Below, piece by piece: positions 21,433-30,614 of a DNA stretch of 64,000 nt; the stretch's first letter is position 1; every line of letters begins with the position of its first letter. Source of the DNA: Kalmanozyma brasiliensis GHG001. Lineage: Eukaryota > Basidiomycota > Ustilaginomycetes > Ustilaginales. The translations under genes were made by a program, and so were the position numbers. The notes below the pieces were generated by a model, which was not told the origin of the DNA, made no database searches, and was given only the letters and a program-made list of their open reading frames with translations. The stretch lies in the NCBI RefSeq assembly GCF_000497045.1, contig NW_015961955.1, positions 124,001-188,000 of the forward strand, read 5' to 3'.

Positions 21433-24400
21433 ATGTCACGCAGACCGCTCAGCGAGTCGGCACCTGTGGCCGCGGCAGCAGCACCGCCTCCTCATATCAG
21501 CGTCGTTCGCCGACCTCTGGGACCTAGCACAAAGTCCAATGTCATCCCGACCGCCGCTCCCACCAATGCTCCCATCCAGACCATCAAGACGCAGATCAAG
21601 ATCGAAGACCGTCTCACCAGAGCAGAAGCAAAGATCGCCGACCTGCAACATGAAAAGGTCACCGTCCAGAACGAGCTAGGAGACCTTCAAACCGAGCTGC
21701 GACTCGCAGCACAACGAGAAGCCAAGCTCAAACACAGCATCGAGAAGTGGGAAAAGTCGCACGCTTCGCTCAAGGAGAAGAACAGCAAGCTGACAGAGCT
21801 TCAGTCCCGGCTAGGGGAGCTGCACAAGGTGCACGAAGAGTCAAAGTCACGACGACAGAAGGAGATTGACGAACTCACCGAGAAGCTGAGGAGAGAGGAG
21901 GAGAAGCGCAAACATGATCTTGCTGCCGCCAGACACATCCTTACGAGTGAGCAGGCAAAAGCGCAGGAGTATCAGACGAGATGTGCCGCCGCCGAGAAGG
22001 AGCTTGAGCATCTCCGATTACAGGGGACTGCCTCGCACGACATTCTCAAGGAGAAGCAGAGCTTGATCGAGCAGCTGCAGTCGCATGTCGAATCGGACAA
22101 GATAGTCGCCATCGACGCGCAGAAGTACGCCCGCAAGATCGAAAACGAGCTCACCGCCAAGATCCAAGAGCTGCAGGCCGAGATTGAGGGCAAGACCAGC
22201 CAGGCAGCACGCTCGGCCCACGAGCAGCAGGCAGCGATCCAGGCAATGCGTTCCGAGCTCGAGTCCCAGATCGACGAGCTCATGGAAGACATGGACCTCA
22301 TCGAGCAGCAGCACGCACATAACCTCGCCATGGTCGCCAAAGCGGTCTCCCAGCACAACGACGCTGTGCAGCAACAATCCACTTCCGACAAGGCCGCATT
22401 GAGGTCGAAATGGCACAGCAACGCTATCAAGCGCATCAAGCTCGAGACGCTGGCAGACGAACGGGAAGCACACATTCGCGAGCTCGTGGCCGTCGTCAAG
22501 CAGGTTCAAAGCGATCGCGATTCCGCCAAGCAGCTCGTCTCTGCTCTTCAGGTCGACCTCGCCAGCATCACAGAGGAGCTCTGCGCCGAACGACAGCTGG
22601 CTTCTCTGCTCATTGAGCAGCAGGAGGAGCAGCGGCAGAACGGCATCGGAACCAGCAGCAGCTTTGGCGATCTCTCCGGCATCACCACCGCTCTCGACTC
22701 GGACGACGCATCGACTGCCCTTCTCCGGGCGGACTTGGAGGATCTTCGCACTCGCAACACGCTACTTGAAGAAGAGACCGCCGATCTGCAAACCCGGTAC
22801 CTTTCGCGCTCGACCGAAGCCAAGGCGGCTGAAGAAGCGCTCGCTGCAGCACGCACTCACGTCGCCACGCTCGAGACCTCTGTCGCTGCCAAGACACACG
22901 AAGTCGACAGTCTCGTCGCACAGCTCGCAGAGCTCGAGCCTCTTCGCAAGAAGCTCGCCACTGCCCAAGAAGAAGCCGCGGCCGCTCGCAAAGAGGCACA
23001 AGCCCAAGTTGAAGCATCTCGCTCCCTGACCGCTTCTCTGCAGAACGCAAGGGTCGCCGAAAAGGCGTGGCGGGATGAACGCGATCGTATGGCAGCGCTT
23101 CTCGACCAAGCAGAGCACTACGAGACGCTCTACAACGAGCTCGCCGATCAGGCGAAGCATCTGCTCGAACGCAATGCCCTCGCCGAGGAGGAGAAGGCGA
23201 CCCTGTCGGCACTCAACTCGGAGCTGCTCAGCCACAACAACCCGCATCAGAAGATCATGTACATGGACCGTGTGCGACACGAGCTGGACGACGTCAAGCA
23301 GGAGAATGTCGGCTTGAGGCTGCAGCTGGAAAGAATGGAGGAGGAGAACAGGATCATGCAGCGGGAGCTGGGAAGCTACAAGGCGGTCGATGTGCCGTTG
23401 AGCCAGCGACCCAGGGCGGAGGTGACGAGGGTGCTGAGGACGACCGATCACGACGGGCTATTGAGGCAGGTCTCGGGATCGATGGAGCCGCAGCAGAGAA
23501 CCATGCAGGCGAAGGCAGCCAGAATCAACCCGCTGCCGTCGTCGGTGTCGACACCCATCCAGTCCAACTTCCCAGCCAGCACGAGCAAGACGCCGTTCTC
23601 TGTGCAAGGTCCTCGATTCACCGCCACGCCGCTCCAGCCCGAGCTGCAGAAGACGCTCTCCACGGAGGAACTGCCACGACGCGCTGAAGTCGTTGAAGAG
23701 ACGTGTGAGGTGGCATCACACCCGCCCTTGCCGGTCGACACTGGACTGTCGCCCAAGAAGAGACGCTCGTACGGCAATCTCTCTGTGCACGTGACTGAGG
23801 ACCGCCAGGTAGCAGCGGACGAGGAGAACGAGATGGAAGACGACACTTTGCTGCCTCTGCCGTCTGCCACAGAAATTGGTGCCGAGATCGACGAGGATGG
23901 AATCACATTCAGCCACGGAGAAGCGGCAGTTCGACGCAACCGCCCTCGTCATACGCTCGTCAACAGTGGAGCCCTGCGCAAAGCTCCCTCTCAGCCATCT
24001 TCGATCCCGCTTCCTTCGAACATCCCGAGATCGGACTCGAATCCAGCTGCAACACCCATCGACGCCGCCGCTGCCGCCAAGGAAGCAGGAAGCCGACGTC
24101 CAAGCCTTGCCACCTCTTCGCTCGGCATCAAAGCTCGTCGCGTCTCTGAGCTCGTCCGCGCCTCGACGCCGCCACTTCCCTCCATCGCCGACTTTTCCAA
24201 CCTCGAGACACCGAATGCTCACCTCCTCCTGGACGGCGCTCTTCCTTCACCTTCGCCGTTTGGGCTGGCCGATTGGACTGCGACGGACGAAACCTCACAC
24301 GTGCCTGCCCTGCATCACGGCGCGTTTGACCAGCACGTCCACTCGACGCCGCTCGTCTCGATGCGACCGCGCAACAAGGGCAAATCGCGCTACTCCGGTG

Positions 24401-24720
24401 CACTGCGGGTCCATGCTCCTGAGGATGTGACGCTCACCACGCCCATAGCGAAAGGTCTGCTGCCACCGACGCGCAAGAATGGCCACCTGGTTGCTGTTGC
24501 CGAAACACCAACGGGGCTGGTGTACGAGGACGAACACGACTCGTTGCGCAGAGGATGGATGTACGACGAGGAGGACGAGCAGGTGGAGCTGCCCGACTTT
24601 TCCATCGAGGGAGCCGCAGCGCAGCAGCAGCAGAAGGCGAAGAAGCAGAAGAGCAAGGCGAAGCCGAGGGGATCGATGAAGGTCAAGCCTGGTCCCATGG
24701 CGAGGACCTTCTTCCGATAG
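21433..24720 (+). CDS. Long coiled-coil protein with HMMR/KIF15-like C-terminal motif
   Basis: An intronless frame of 1095 residues. Residues 1-55 are Pro/Ala-rich; a nearly continuous coiled coil runs from about 55 to 650 (Glu/Lys/Gln/Ala heptads) with a short Ser/Asp-rich break near 400-420. At about 597-640 the stretch NPHQKIMYMDRVRHELDDVK resembles the conserved helix that ends HMMR and the stalks of kinesin-12 (N-x-K-Q-K-I-...-L-K-x-E-N). The last 440 residues are Ser/Pro-rich and basic, likely disordered and phosphorylated. There is no motor domain. I infer a spindle or microtubule-associated scaffold, but no experimental homologue is known to me. Confidence 0.75.
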   Translation: MSRRPLSESAPVAAAAAPPPHISVVRRPLGPSTKSNVIPTAAPTNAPIQTIKTQIKIEDRLTRAEAKIADLQHEKVTVQNELGDLQTELRLAAQREAKLKHSIEKWEKSHASLKEKNSKLTELQSRLGELHKVHEESKSRRQKEIDELTEKLRREEEKRKHDLAAARHILTSEQAKAQEYQTRCAAAEKELEHLRLQGTASHDILKEKQSLIEQLQSHVESDKIVAIDAQKYARKIENELTAKIQELQAEIEGKTSQAARSAHEQQAAIQAMRSELESQIDELMEDMDLIEQQHAHNLAMVAKAVSQHNDAVQQQSTSDKAALRSKWHSNAIKRIKLETLADEREAHIRELVAVVKQVQSDRDSAKQLVSALQVDLASITEELCAERQLASLLIEQQEEQRQNGIGTSSSFGDLSGITTALDSDDASTALLRADLEDLRTRNTLLEEETADLQTRYLSRSTEAKAAEEALAAARTHVATLETSVAAKTHEVDSLVAQLAELEPLRKKLATAQEEAAAARKEAQAQVEASRSLTASLQNARVAEKAWRDERDRMAALLDQAEHYETLYNELADQAKHLLERNALAEEEKATLSALNSELLSHNNPHQKIMYMDRVRHELDDVKQENVGLRLQLERMEEENRIMQRELGSYKAVDVPLSQRPRAEVTRVLRTTDHDGLLRQVSGSMEPQQRTMQAKAARINPLPSSVSTPIQSNFPASTSKTPFSVQGPRFTATPLQPELQKTLSTEELPRRAEVVEETCEVASHPPLPVDTGLSPKKRRSYGNLSVHVTEDRQVAADEENEMEDDTLLPLPSATEIGAEIDEDGITFSHGEAAVRRNRPRHTLVNSGALRKAPSQPSSIPLPSNIPRSDSNPAATPIDAAAAAKEAGSRRPSLATSSLGIKARRVSELVRASTPPLPSIADFSNLETPNAHLLLDGALPSPSPFGLADWTATDETSHVPALHHGAFDQHVHSTPLVSMRPRNKGKSRYSGALRVHAPEDVTLTTPIAKGLLPPTRKNGHLVAVAETPTGLVYEDEHDSLRRGWMYDEEDEQVELPDFSIEGAAAQQQQKAKKQKSKAKPRGSMKVKPGPMARTFFR

Positions 24721-25334
24721 ATCCAGCCTAATTGAATACCAATACCCTTCGCAGACGACTTGAGCGCGGGTGTAAAATGTGACTCTAGCAAAGTGTGATG
24801 CTAAGGTCGAGCTTGCTGCTGAGCGTGAGAATGCTTTCCGGCTCTTCCGCAGCAGCTTCGGCGGGTCTCCGACACTGCTGCTTCGCCGCTTTGCCTCACG
24901 TCAAGAGTCTGTCCACATATGCGTCGCCAGTCGTCAGTCACAATTCAGGCCACGCAACAAGAAGCCCAAGCTTTCGCCCTCGGTGGAGGCTGCGCTTCCG
25001 TTCTTCTTTGATGGTCACACGAGACGGCAAACTCAGCCAGCTGAGCCAGTAGAGTCGACTCAGCCATCATTCGTGTTCGATATACTGTATCGGTCGCAGC
25101 TTTTCGACGCTTGACTTCAAGCTTCATCCATCCCTCACTCGCAACGACCCCCCTAGCTGCCATCTAGCTCCCGCAAGCCTCGACACACGCAAAGACTTGA
25201 GCCACACCTGGCTTACTCGCAACACCTTGCCCTTTGCGATACCCTCAGACTCGAAGCAACTTTGCATCTCGCAACTACCTTGCCTCTTTCTCTTCTGCTC
25301 ATCGCCTTCGGTCTCCGCAGAACCGCGGCTCAAG
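24721..25334. other. Intergenic, tandem plus-strand genes
   Basis: 614 bp with the 3' flank of the coiled-coil gene and the leader of the small gene at 25335. C/T-rich tracts precede the latter (25255-25310), as is common in fungal promoters. No gene is seen. Confidence 0.5.
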
Positions 25335-25760
25335 ATGTACCCTACCGTCGCTCAGCCGGCTAAAAAGTCTCGCTCGAACTCGTCGCAGACCATCGCCGCC
25401 GACTCTGACGAAGACACGATTTGCGCGTGCACCGTGATACACCTCGTCAAGACCCAGGAGAAGCTCGTCCAGATCCAGCAGGAGCAACTCCAGGCCCAGA
25501 AGCAGATTCTCAAGTCACTCGCCAAATTGGCCCAGAAGCTCGACGAGATCAACGGCGTCTTGCGCCTCAACACGCTCAGGGACGTCTCGGACCTTCAGAC
25601 CATGCCGCCTCTGAAGGCCAAGAAATTCATCGAGGTGCTGGGCGACCTTCCTCATTCCACCGTGGCTCTGGGAAATCTCGAAAATGCCATCGAGATGGCT
25701 ATCGCCGCAGAAGTCAAGAAACCCCGATCGGTCTTGGACGAAGTACTTGGGTTCTCTTGA
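25335..25760 (+). CDS. Small coiled-coil protein, not recognised
   Basis: 141 residues from the Met at 25335 (MYPTVAQPAKKSRSNSS); the frame is open further upstream to 25197, but that part looks like a pyrimidine-rich leader. Residues 40-75 form a Gln/Lys/Leu coiled coil (LVQIQQEQLQAQKQILKSL), followed by a helical, moderately charged region with no cysteine cluster, signal peptide or TM segment. I know no family for it. A clean start, codon use like its neighbours and a helical amphipathic pattern support a real gene. It is convergent with the CIA30/PIG-P gene, with 178 bp between stops. Confidence 0.65.
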   Translation: MYPTVAQPAKKSRSNSSQTIAADSDEDTICACTVIHLVKTQEKLVQIQQEQLQAQKQILKSLAKLAQKLDEINGVLRLNTLRDVSDLQTMPPLKAKKFIEVLGDLPHSTVALGNLENAIEMAIAAEVKKPRSVLDEVLGFS

Positions 25761-25938
25761 TTCGATCATAGCTGGCGTGGCACTGTACTGCGCTCCTCAC
25801 GTGGGGAGTCGCTCCATTCTCGAGTCGATCCAATCAGCCTTCTCCATGTTTCGTTCCTCACTGTAGTCAGTAATCTCCAGTCCGATTCCATCACATCCCA
25901 CTCTGGTATCACGTCGAAGCAGCATGACTGACTTGAGA

Positions 25939-27201
25939 TTACGAAAGGTGCATCTGACGAGAGACATACGTTGGCGGCAAATCGTAGATGTCGCGCAGAC
26001 TCTGCTGCAGCTTCTCCTCGTCCTCGAAAAGGTGGCGGTCGGCGTCCATGTCGATACGCAGCACGTTCTGGCTCGAGTCCGTAACATTAACGATCTCGTC
26101 CAGATCCGGTGTGTTCCTCGCATTCAACCCGATGAACACCGCATAGGTCGCCAGGACAGCGAACAGACTCCATGCCGGGATCAAGAACGCCCATTCGCGA
26201 TTCGGGTACCACGCAATGCCCACGCTTTCCAACACCTCGTCGGGCGTCAAAGCCCAGCCGATCCACCCGACCCACAGGACCGTCGCAAAGATGAACAGCG
26301 CAAAGCCATAGTACTCGCCTGTCGACCGTCTTGGCTGCGACTGTTGGGGTGCTACAGATGAGGGAGAACTCCGAAACGAACCTCGAAAGGACTGGTCGGA
26401 CTTTTCGTCCACCCACGATTCGATGGTGGTTGCCTCTGGGTGACTTGTTCGCGTCGACGCGGCGTGCGGGGCCGAGGACTGGAGGGGATCTTCGGAGGGT
26501 AGCGCATTGAGGCTGTGGAGCTGCAGTGCAAAGGGCCCCGACTGGGCTTGGAAGTTGCTCCGCGCCATGAAGCTCCATTCGAACGTGTTTTCAGGTAGGA
26601 ATTCGCCTGCGGTCTCAGGATCCACCGGTCGACCGCGGTACATGGGCTTGAAGTCGTCCCACGTCGAGTCGAAGACCCAAAAGTCGTCGTTGGTGAGGGC
26701 CATGTTGAGGCTGGCATCCTTCACCTCGTCTTGCGGGATCGAGAAGGCCCACTCCCACACAATGACGCTCTCCCTTCTCCCATCGGGCCGGCGCTTCGGC
26801 TCTTCGGTCTTGATCTCGAACACAAACGAGGTTACGGGTCCACAACCGCCGCCTGGGTTGCTCCCGTCCGAGGGCGGCGAGGGCTCCTCCCAATTGGCCT
26901 CTTTGCGAACGACCAAGCGCAAACCCGCGAACTCGTCCTTCCCGAGTTTGACGGGGAATGGAGTGGTCGAAGACTGGGAGGCGAAACCAGCACCGCCGAG
27001 GGTGGTCGTATCGAGAAAGCCGGAGAAGACGAGTTCGCCGCGGCTAACGGGTGGATACTGGATGATGGCGGCGTGCGAATGGCTCGTGCCGCCGCGCACT
27101 CGGTCGTCTACGGCGAAGAAGTCGTCGGATCGCCAGGGACGTGCGGGCGACCGCGGGTTCGGGCCGGGCGCGTAGAGAGGGGTCGTGCCCAAGTACGACA
27201 T
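25939..27201 (-). CDS. Fusion of a CIA30-like domain and a PIG-P domain
   Basis: A continuous frame of 420 residues. Residues about 23-232 match the CIA30 fold (complex I intermediate-associated protein 30; note S-D-D-F-F-A-V-D-D-R-V-R-G-G-T-S at 25-40 and a later FEWSFMARSN). Residues 233-293 form a Ser/Pro/Gln linker. Residues 294-420 match PIG-P, the small subunit of GPI-N-acetylglucosaminyltransferase: two TM segments (299-318, 337-359), W-Y-P-N-R-E-W-A at 331-338 and D-L-P-P-T-Y-V at 407-413. PIG-P acts in the ER in the first step of GPI-anchor synthesis. The N terminus has no signal peptide, so the CIA30 part should face the cytosol if PIG-P has its usual topology. PIG-P is normally a separate protein of 130-180 aa. 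Confidence 0.8.
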   Translation of the reverse strand: MSYLGTTPLYAPGPNPRSPARPWRSDDFFAVDDRVRGGTSHSHAAIIQYPPVSRGELVFSGFLDTTTLGGAGFASQSSTTPFPVKLGKDEFAGLRLVVRKEANWEEPSPPSDGSNPGGGCGPVTSFVFEIKTEEPKRRPDGRRESVIVWEWAFSIPQDEVKDASLNMALTNDDFWVFDSTWDDFKPMYRGRPVDPETAGEFLPENTFEWSFMARSNFQAQSGPFALQLHSLNALPSEDPLQSSAPHAASTRTSHPEATTIESWVDEKSDQSFRGSFRSSPSSVAPQQSQPRRSTGEYYGFALFIFATVLWVGWIGWALTPDEVLESVGIAWYPNREWAFLIPAWSLFAVLATYAVFIGLNARNTPDLDEIVNVTDSSQNVLRIDMDADRHLFEDEEKLQQSLRDIYDLPPTYVSRQMHLS

Positions 27202-27515
27202 GGTGAGCCGTTAGGTGGGGAGGATGGTGGTGGTCGAAGAGGAGGAAAGGGTGGTGGGAGGAGCGTATGAAGAAGCTTGGCAACGTGGAGTAAAATATGG
27301 ATGCGGAAATTTATGCAGACGCACGGTGTCAGCTGGAATGTGGGATGCAGATCTCGTTCGGCTACTCGAGTGAAGCGGGATCCGAAGCGACTACCTCGTC
27401 CATCTCGACGTGCAAGCCACACGCCTTCTGTTTCAGCTCACCGTATCCAGGTCGCGCCATACAGCACAACGAAGCAGCTCATAGCGAAGCAGACATAGGC
27501 TTCAACTCGCACGAC
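27202..27515. other. Divergent promoter region
   Basis: 314 bp between the divergent PIG-P fusion gene and the HIT-family gene. In-frame sequence upstream of the HIT start (from 27297) lacks family similarity and is taken as leader. Confidence 0.5.
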
Positions 27516-28217
27516 ATGACCTCGCACACACTAGCCCGCTTCGACGCGAGCAAAGACCTCGCCGACGACTGCGCCTTTTGCAAGATCATCGCCGGCAAAT
27601 CATCTGCCTTTGTCGTGTACGAGGACGAGAGCAACATCGCCTTTCTCGACATCCTGCCGTTGAGACCGGGCCACACGCTCGTGATACCGAAGATGCACGT
27701 TCAGCAGCTGTCGCATCTCGAGCCGGGGACGGCGGCTTCGTTGTCGAATGCGCTGGTGCAGACGACTAGGGCGATCGGCAAAGGTGAGCTAGCGCTTTTC
27801 TCTCAAGTCTTGGTATTGTGTGCAGCACACTGATGTCTGTTCTTCTTTTCTGGCCTTCCCTTTGCCAATGCACAGCACTAGGCGACGAGAGGCTGCAAGT
27901 CATCACGAATCAGATCTACGCTCAGCTGGTGCCTCATGTAAGTCGATGCAGTTCAAATGTTTTCCTCGTTCGATTCCGCTCGCCTGACACAGTCTGCATC
28001 CGACTCGAAACAACAGGTGCACTTTCACATCGTTCCCGCTGCAATGCGACCGAGCAAAGACGACAAGACCAAGAAATCAGCATCGAGCAATCCTCTGGCA
28101 ATGATGGGGCTGGGGCACGGGCGTGAGGAGCTAGACGACGAGGAGGCGGAAGAGCTGGCCAAGAAGATACGAGAAGCGGCAGCACAGTTGAAGAACGGAC
28201 CGAGTGCGAAACTATGA
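27516..28217 (+). CDS. Histidine triad (HIT) family hydrolase, three exons
   Basis: Exons 27516-27783, 27876-27937 and 28017-28217, with introns of 92 and 79 bp (GTGAGC...ACAG and GTAAGT...ACAG), give 176 residues. The N-terminal part has C-x-x-C (CAFCKII) and the HIT core [25 protein letters not shown]. The active-site triad H-V-H-F-H-I-V is formed exactly across intron 2 (exon 2 ends in P-H, exon 3 begins V-H-F-H). It belongs to the Hint/Hnt1-like branch: nucleotide phosphoramidase or dinucleoside polyphosphate hydrolase activity in cytosol or nucleus. The C-terminal 50 residues are a charged helix. The Met at 27516 is used because conservation begins just after it. Confidence 0.88.
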
Positions 28218-28438
28218 TACCCTTCGCTGCCAGTGTATCATCGCGGCGGCTACCACCCGTCCACTGTGCGAGCGAACGTGTGGCCGAGACTGAGATCATG
28301 TGGTGCCCCTCAAGCTAGCCCGCCTGAAAAATGTGTGATACGGCTCGCGATGGTCGGAAATGCGTGATGTATTGCACCTGCGATCTCGTGATGGATGTAT
28401 AGCAAGAGCCAAACGGTCTAGATGCGTCGAGGTGAAAT

Positions 28439-29090
28439 TTACTCGGAAGCCCGCTTGATCTTGAGATCCGAGAGGTCGGCTTGCGAGCCGGGGGCGACGG
28501 CGTGAGGCGATGCCTGCTCAAAGATCCTGTTATACAGCACAGAAAGTCAAGTCAAGAGGGTCAGTCAAATGCAACACCGATCGAACCGGCGCTTTTGCAG
28601 GTGCAACTCACTGAGTATAACGCAATCGGTGAACGGGCGGACGTTCTGCGTCCTGGAAGAGGAGCCTCTCCTCGGCCTTCTCCTTGACCAGCTCCAAGTG
28701 CCTAGCGTTGCGCTCCTTCCAGACGCTCGAGGGCGTAGTCCAGTTTTCGATGTAGCGCGTGAGCCATGGCTTCTCACCCTCGACGTGCAGGTTGTCTTCC
28801 GACTCGTTGCCTGGTGCGGAACGGCCCGAGGACGAGGCTCTCGAGGGGTGCGGGTCGGCGTGGAGGGTAGAAATGCGGTAGAGGCCAAAGACGGCAACGG
28901 CACCGAGGAAGGTCCAGCGCCAGATGGGAGCGCCAAAGTTCTCGGATGGGTAGTCTTCTGCGGTCGAAGAGGAGGAAGATGCACCAGCACGAGCGATGCG
29001 AGTCGAGTGGAGAGATCGGATGGGTGCGGTCGAGACGGCGAGCGCGGGCGCGCGTCGAAGCGCCATGCTGACGGAAGGCGTGGCGACCAT
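28439..29090 (-). CDS. Small mitochondrial inner-membrane protein, likely complex I accessory subunit
   Basis: Exon 1 is 28612-29090, exon 2 is 28439-28526; the 85-bp intron has GTGAGT and AACAG borders. The product is about 188 residues: an Arg/Ser/Ala-rich mitochondrial presequence (1-40), one TM segment (about 55-75, WRWTFLGAVAVFGLYRI), then a charged domain (WLTRYIENWTTPSSVWKERNARH...). The layout and the pattern W-K-x-R-N-x-x-H resemble the fungal 17.8-kDa NADH:ubiquinone oxidoreductase subunit; I cannot confirm this without a search. A second Met at 29066 (MALRRAP) is an alternative start. Confidence 0.7.
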
Positions 29091-30614
29091 GTTGATCCAG
29101 AGGAGGGTGATGCGAGGTGGATGACGCGGGTGAAGGAGAGGAGAAGGTACCAAAAAGAAGGTCGATATCAAGGCGCTGAACTGCCGATTGCAAGCTTCCA
29201 CTCAACCATCGGCTCCGAATTTGGGCTGGCGAGATGTCTTCTCGCACGGACAGAATCAAATTTCGTGCTGTTTTTCAGCTGGATGAGGTCTAACAAAATC
29301 GAAAATCAGCTGCGCCGTGTCGATCCCTTTCGTCTGGTTTAGGCTTGGCGAGATTCGAGCTCAAATTTCGAAAAACGCGTGTGTGTTGGTCTCAGGCGAA
29401 ACCGCGCTCGCTGGTCACGGAGCAGGCTCGGATGAGTGTTTATGGATCGACCCCTGTCCAAGTTGGATTGTATGCAGAGAATCGTTCCATCGACCCAGCT
29501 TCATCCTTACGCTTGTGCTTGCACGTCGAGACGTGAATGGGGAGTGCACAAAACCTGCCTGCAATGACGCCTGCATGAGGCGAGCGCGGGTCGAGAGCGT
29601 GCCCTGCTCCTATCAACGTGCGCCCTTCGCTCAAAGGCCACTCCTTTGTCTTGTGGGACGGTGAGAGATGCATAGACAAACGATGTGCGCCCACTCTGCT
29701 CATCTCAGCGCCGCTCACTCACAATGAGACAAAGGCAAAGAGCCGACTTCATTTGCGTACAACGGCTGCAAAGTTGCAACGCACTTTCGTGTGACGCTGA
29801 TCGTCGCTTAGTTGGCTTGCAGCTTGCGTCGCATCGAGATTGAATCGGTCCAACCCGAAGAAGAGCTGACAAGCGTAGCATCGGAAGAGACGAGACTCGG
29901 ACGGCCTATCCGATCCTGCAGCTGCCTTACACTGAGTGACTTGAATCCAACAAGCCGAACTGGGTTTGTTTAGCCAACAAAGCTGAAGCGTGCCAAAAAG
30001 AGCTGCGTCGCGTCAGGGCCCAAAGCTGTTGCGTGTGTGTGTGTGTCTTTTTCAGCCCTGCGACTCTATTCGGCTGGCTTTGAGGTTTTCAACTTAGCTC
30101 TGGTCGATCAACTTGGCTCTCACCATCATCATCATCTTCGTTTCACCTCTCCGACACCATTTCATCGGGCACCTCACTTTTGACCCACCACTCATCCTAT
30201 TCATCAGGCTGCTCTGTCCATCCGACAACAGATTCTTTTTGTCTCAAAGCAGGCTGGACGGCTGCGCTATCGATTCAGCCGTCTTCTCTTCTGTCGTACC
30301 AATTTGCATTCATCAGCGCCCCAAACCCTTCATCCCACAACACTTCGCCATCCTCCATTCGAAGTTCGACGTTGTTGAAATCCATCACACTCGTTTGCTC
30401 TTCCAACCAGCGATCAAACACCCATCCATAGGCTACTGGCTCTCGCAAACATCGCCCTTCACACCGATCGTACGCCGACTGGGATGCTTTGATTGGCTCG
30501 TCGACCCTCGTCCATCCTCGCTCCGCCTTCAAGCGCGTCGAGCTGACATCACGCTTGTCCGCACAGTATCCACCTTCCCGACCGTATCCTGTGCAGGCCG
30601 CGGCAGCAACTGCC
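29091..30614. other. Long intergenic region upstream of RAX2-like gene
   Basis: 1.5 kb between two divergent genes. It holds a (GT)7 microsatellite at 30033-30046 and C/T-rich sequence from 30110. The RAX2 frame is open upstream to 30489, but there is a good Met with a following hydrophobic signal at 30615. No other gene is seen. Confidence 0.5.

Noticed and set aside
28608..28611. Stop codon that would end the small mitochondrial gene without an intron
   Set aside because: A GTGAGT donor lies exactly there, and a following exon extends the protein with an in-frame, plausible end.
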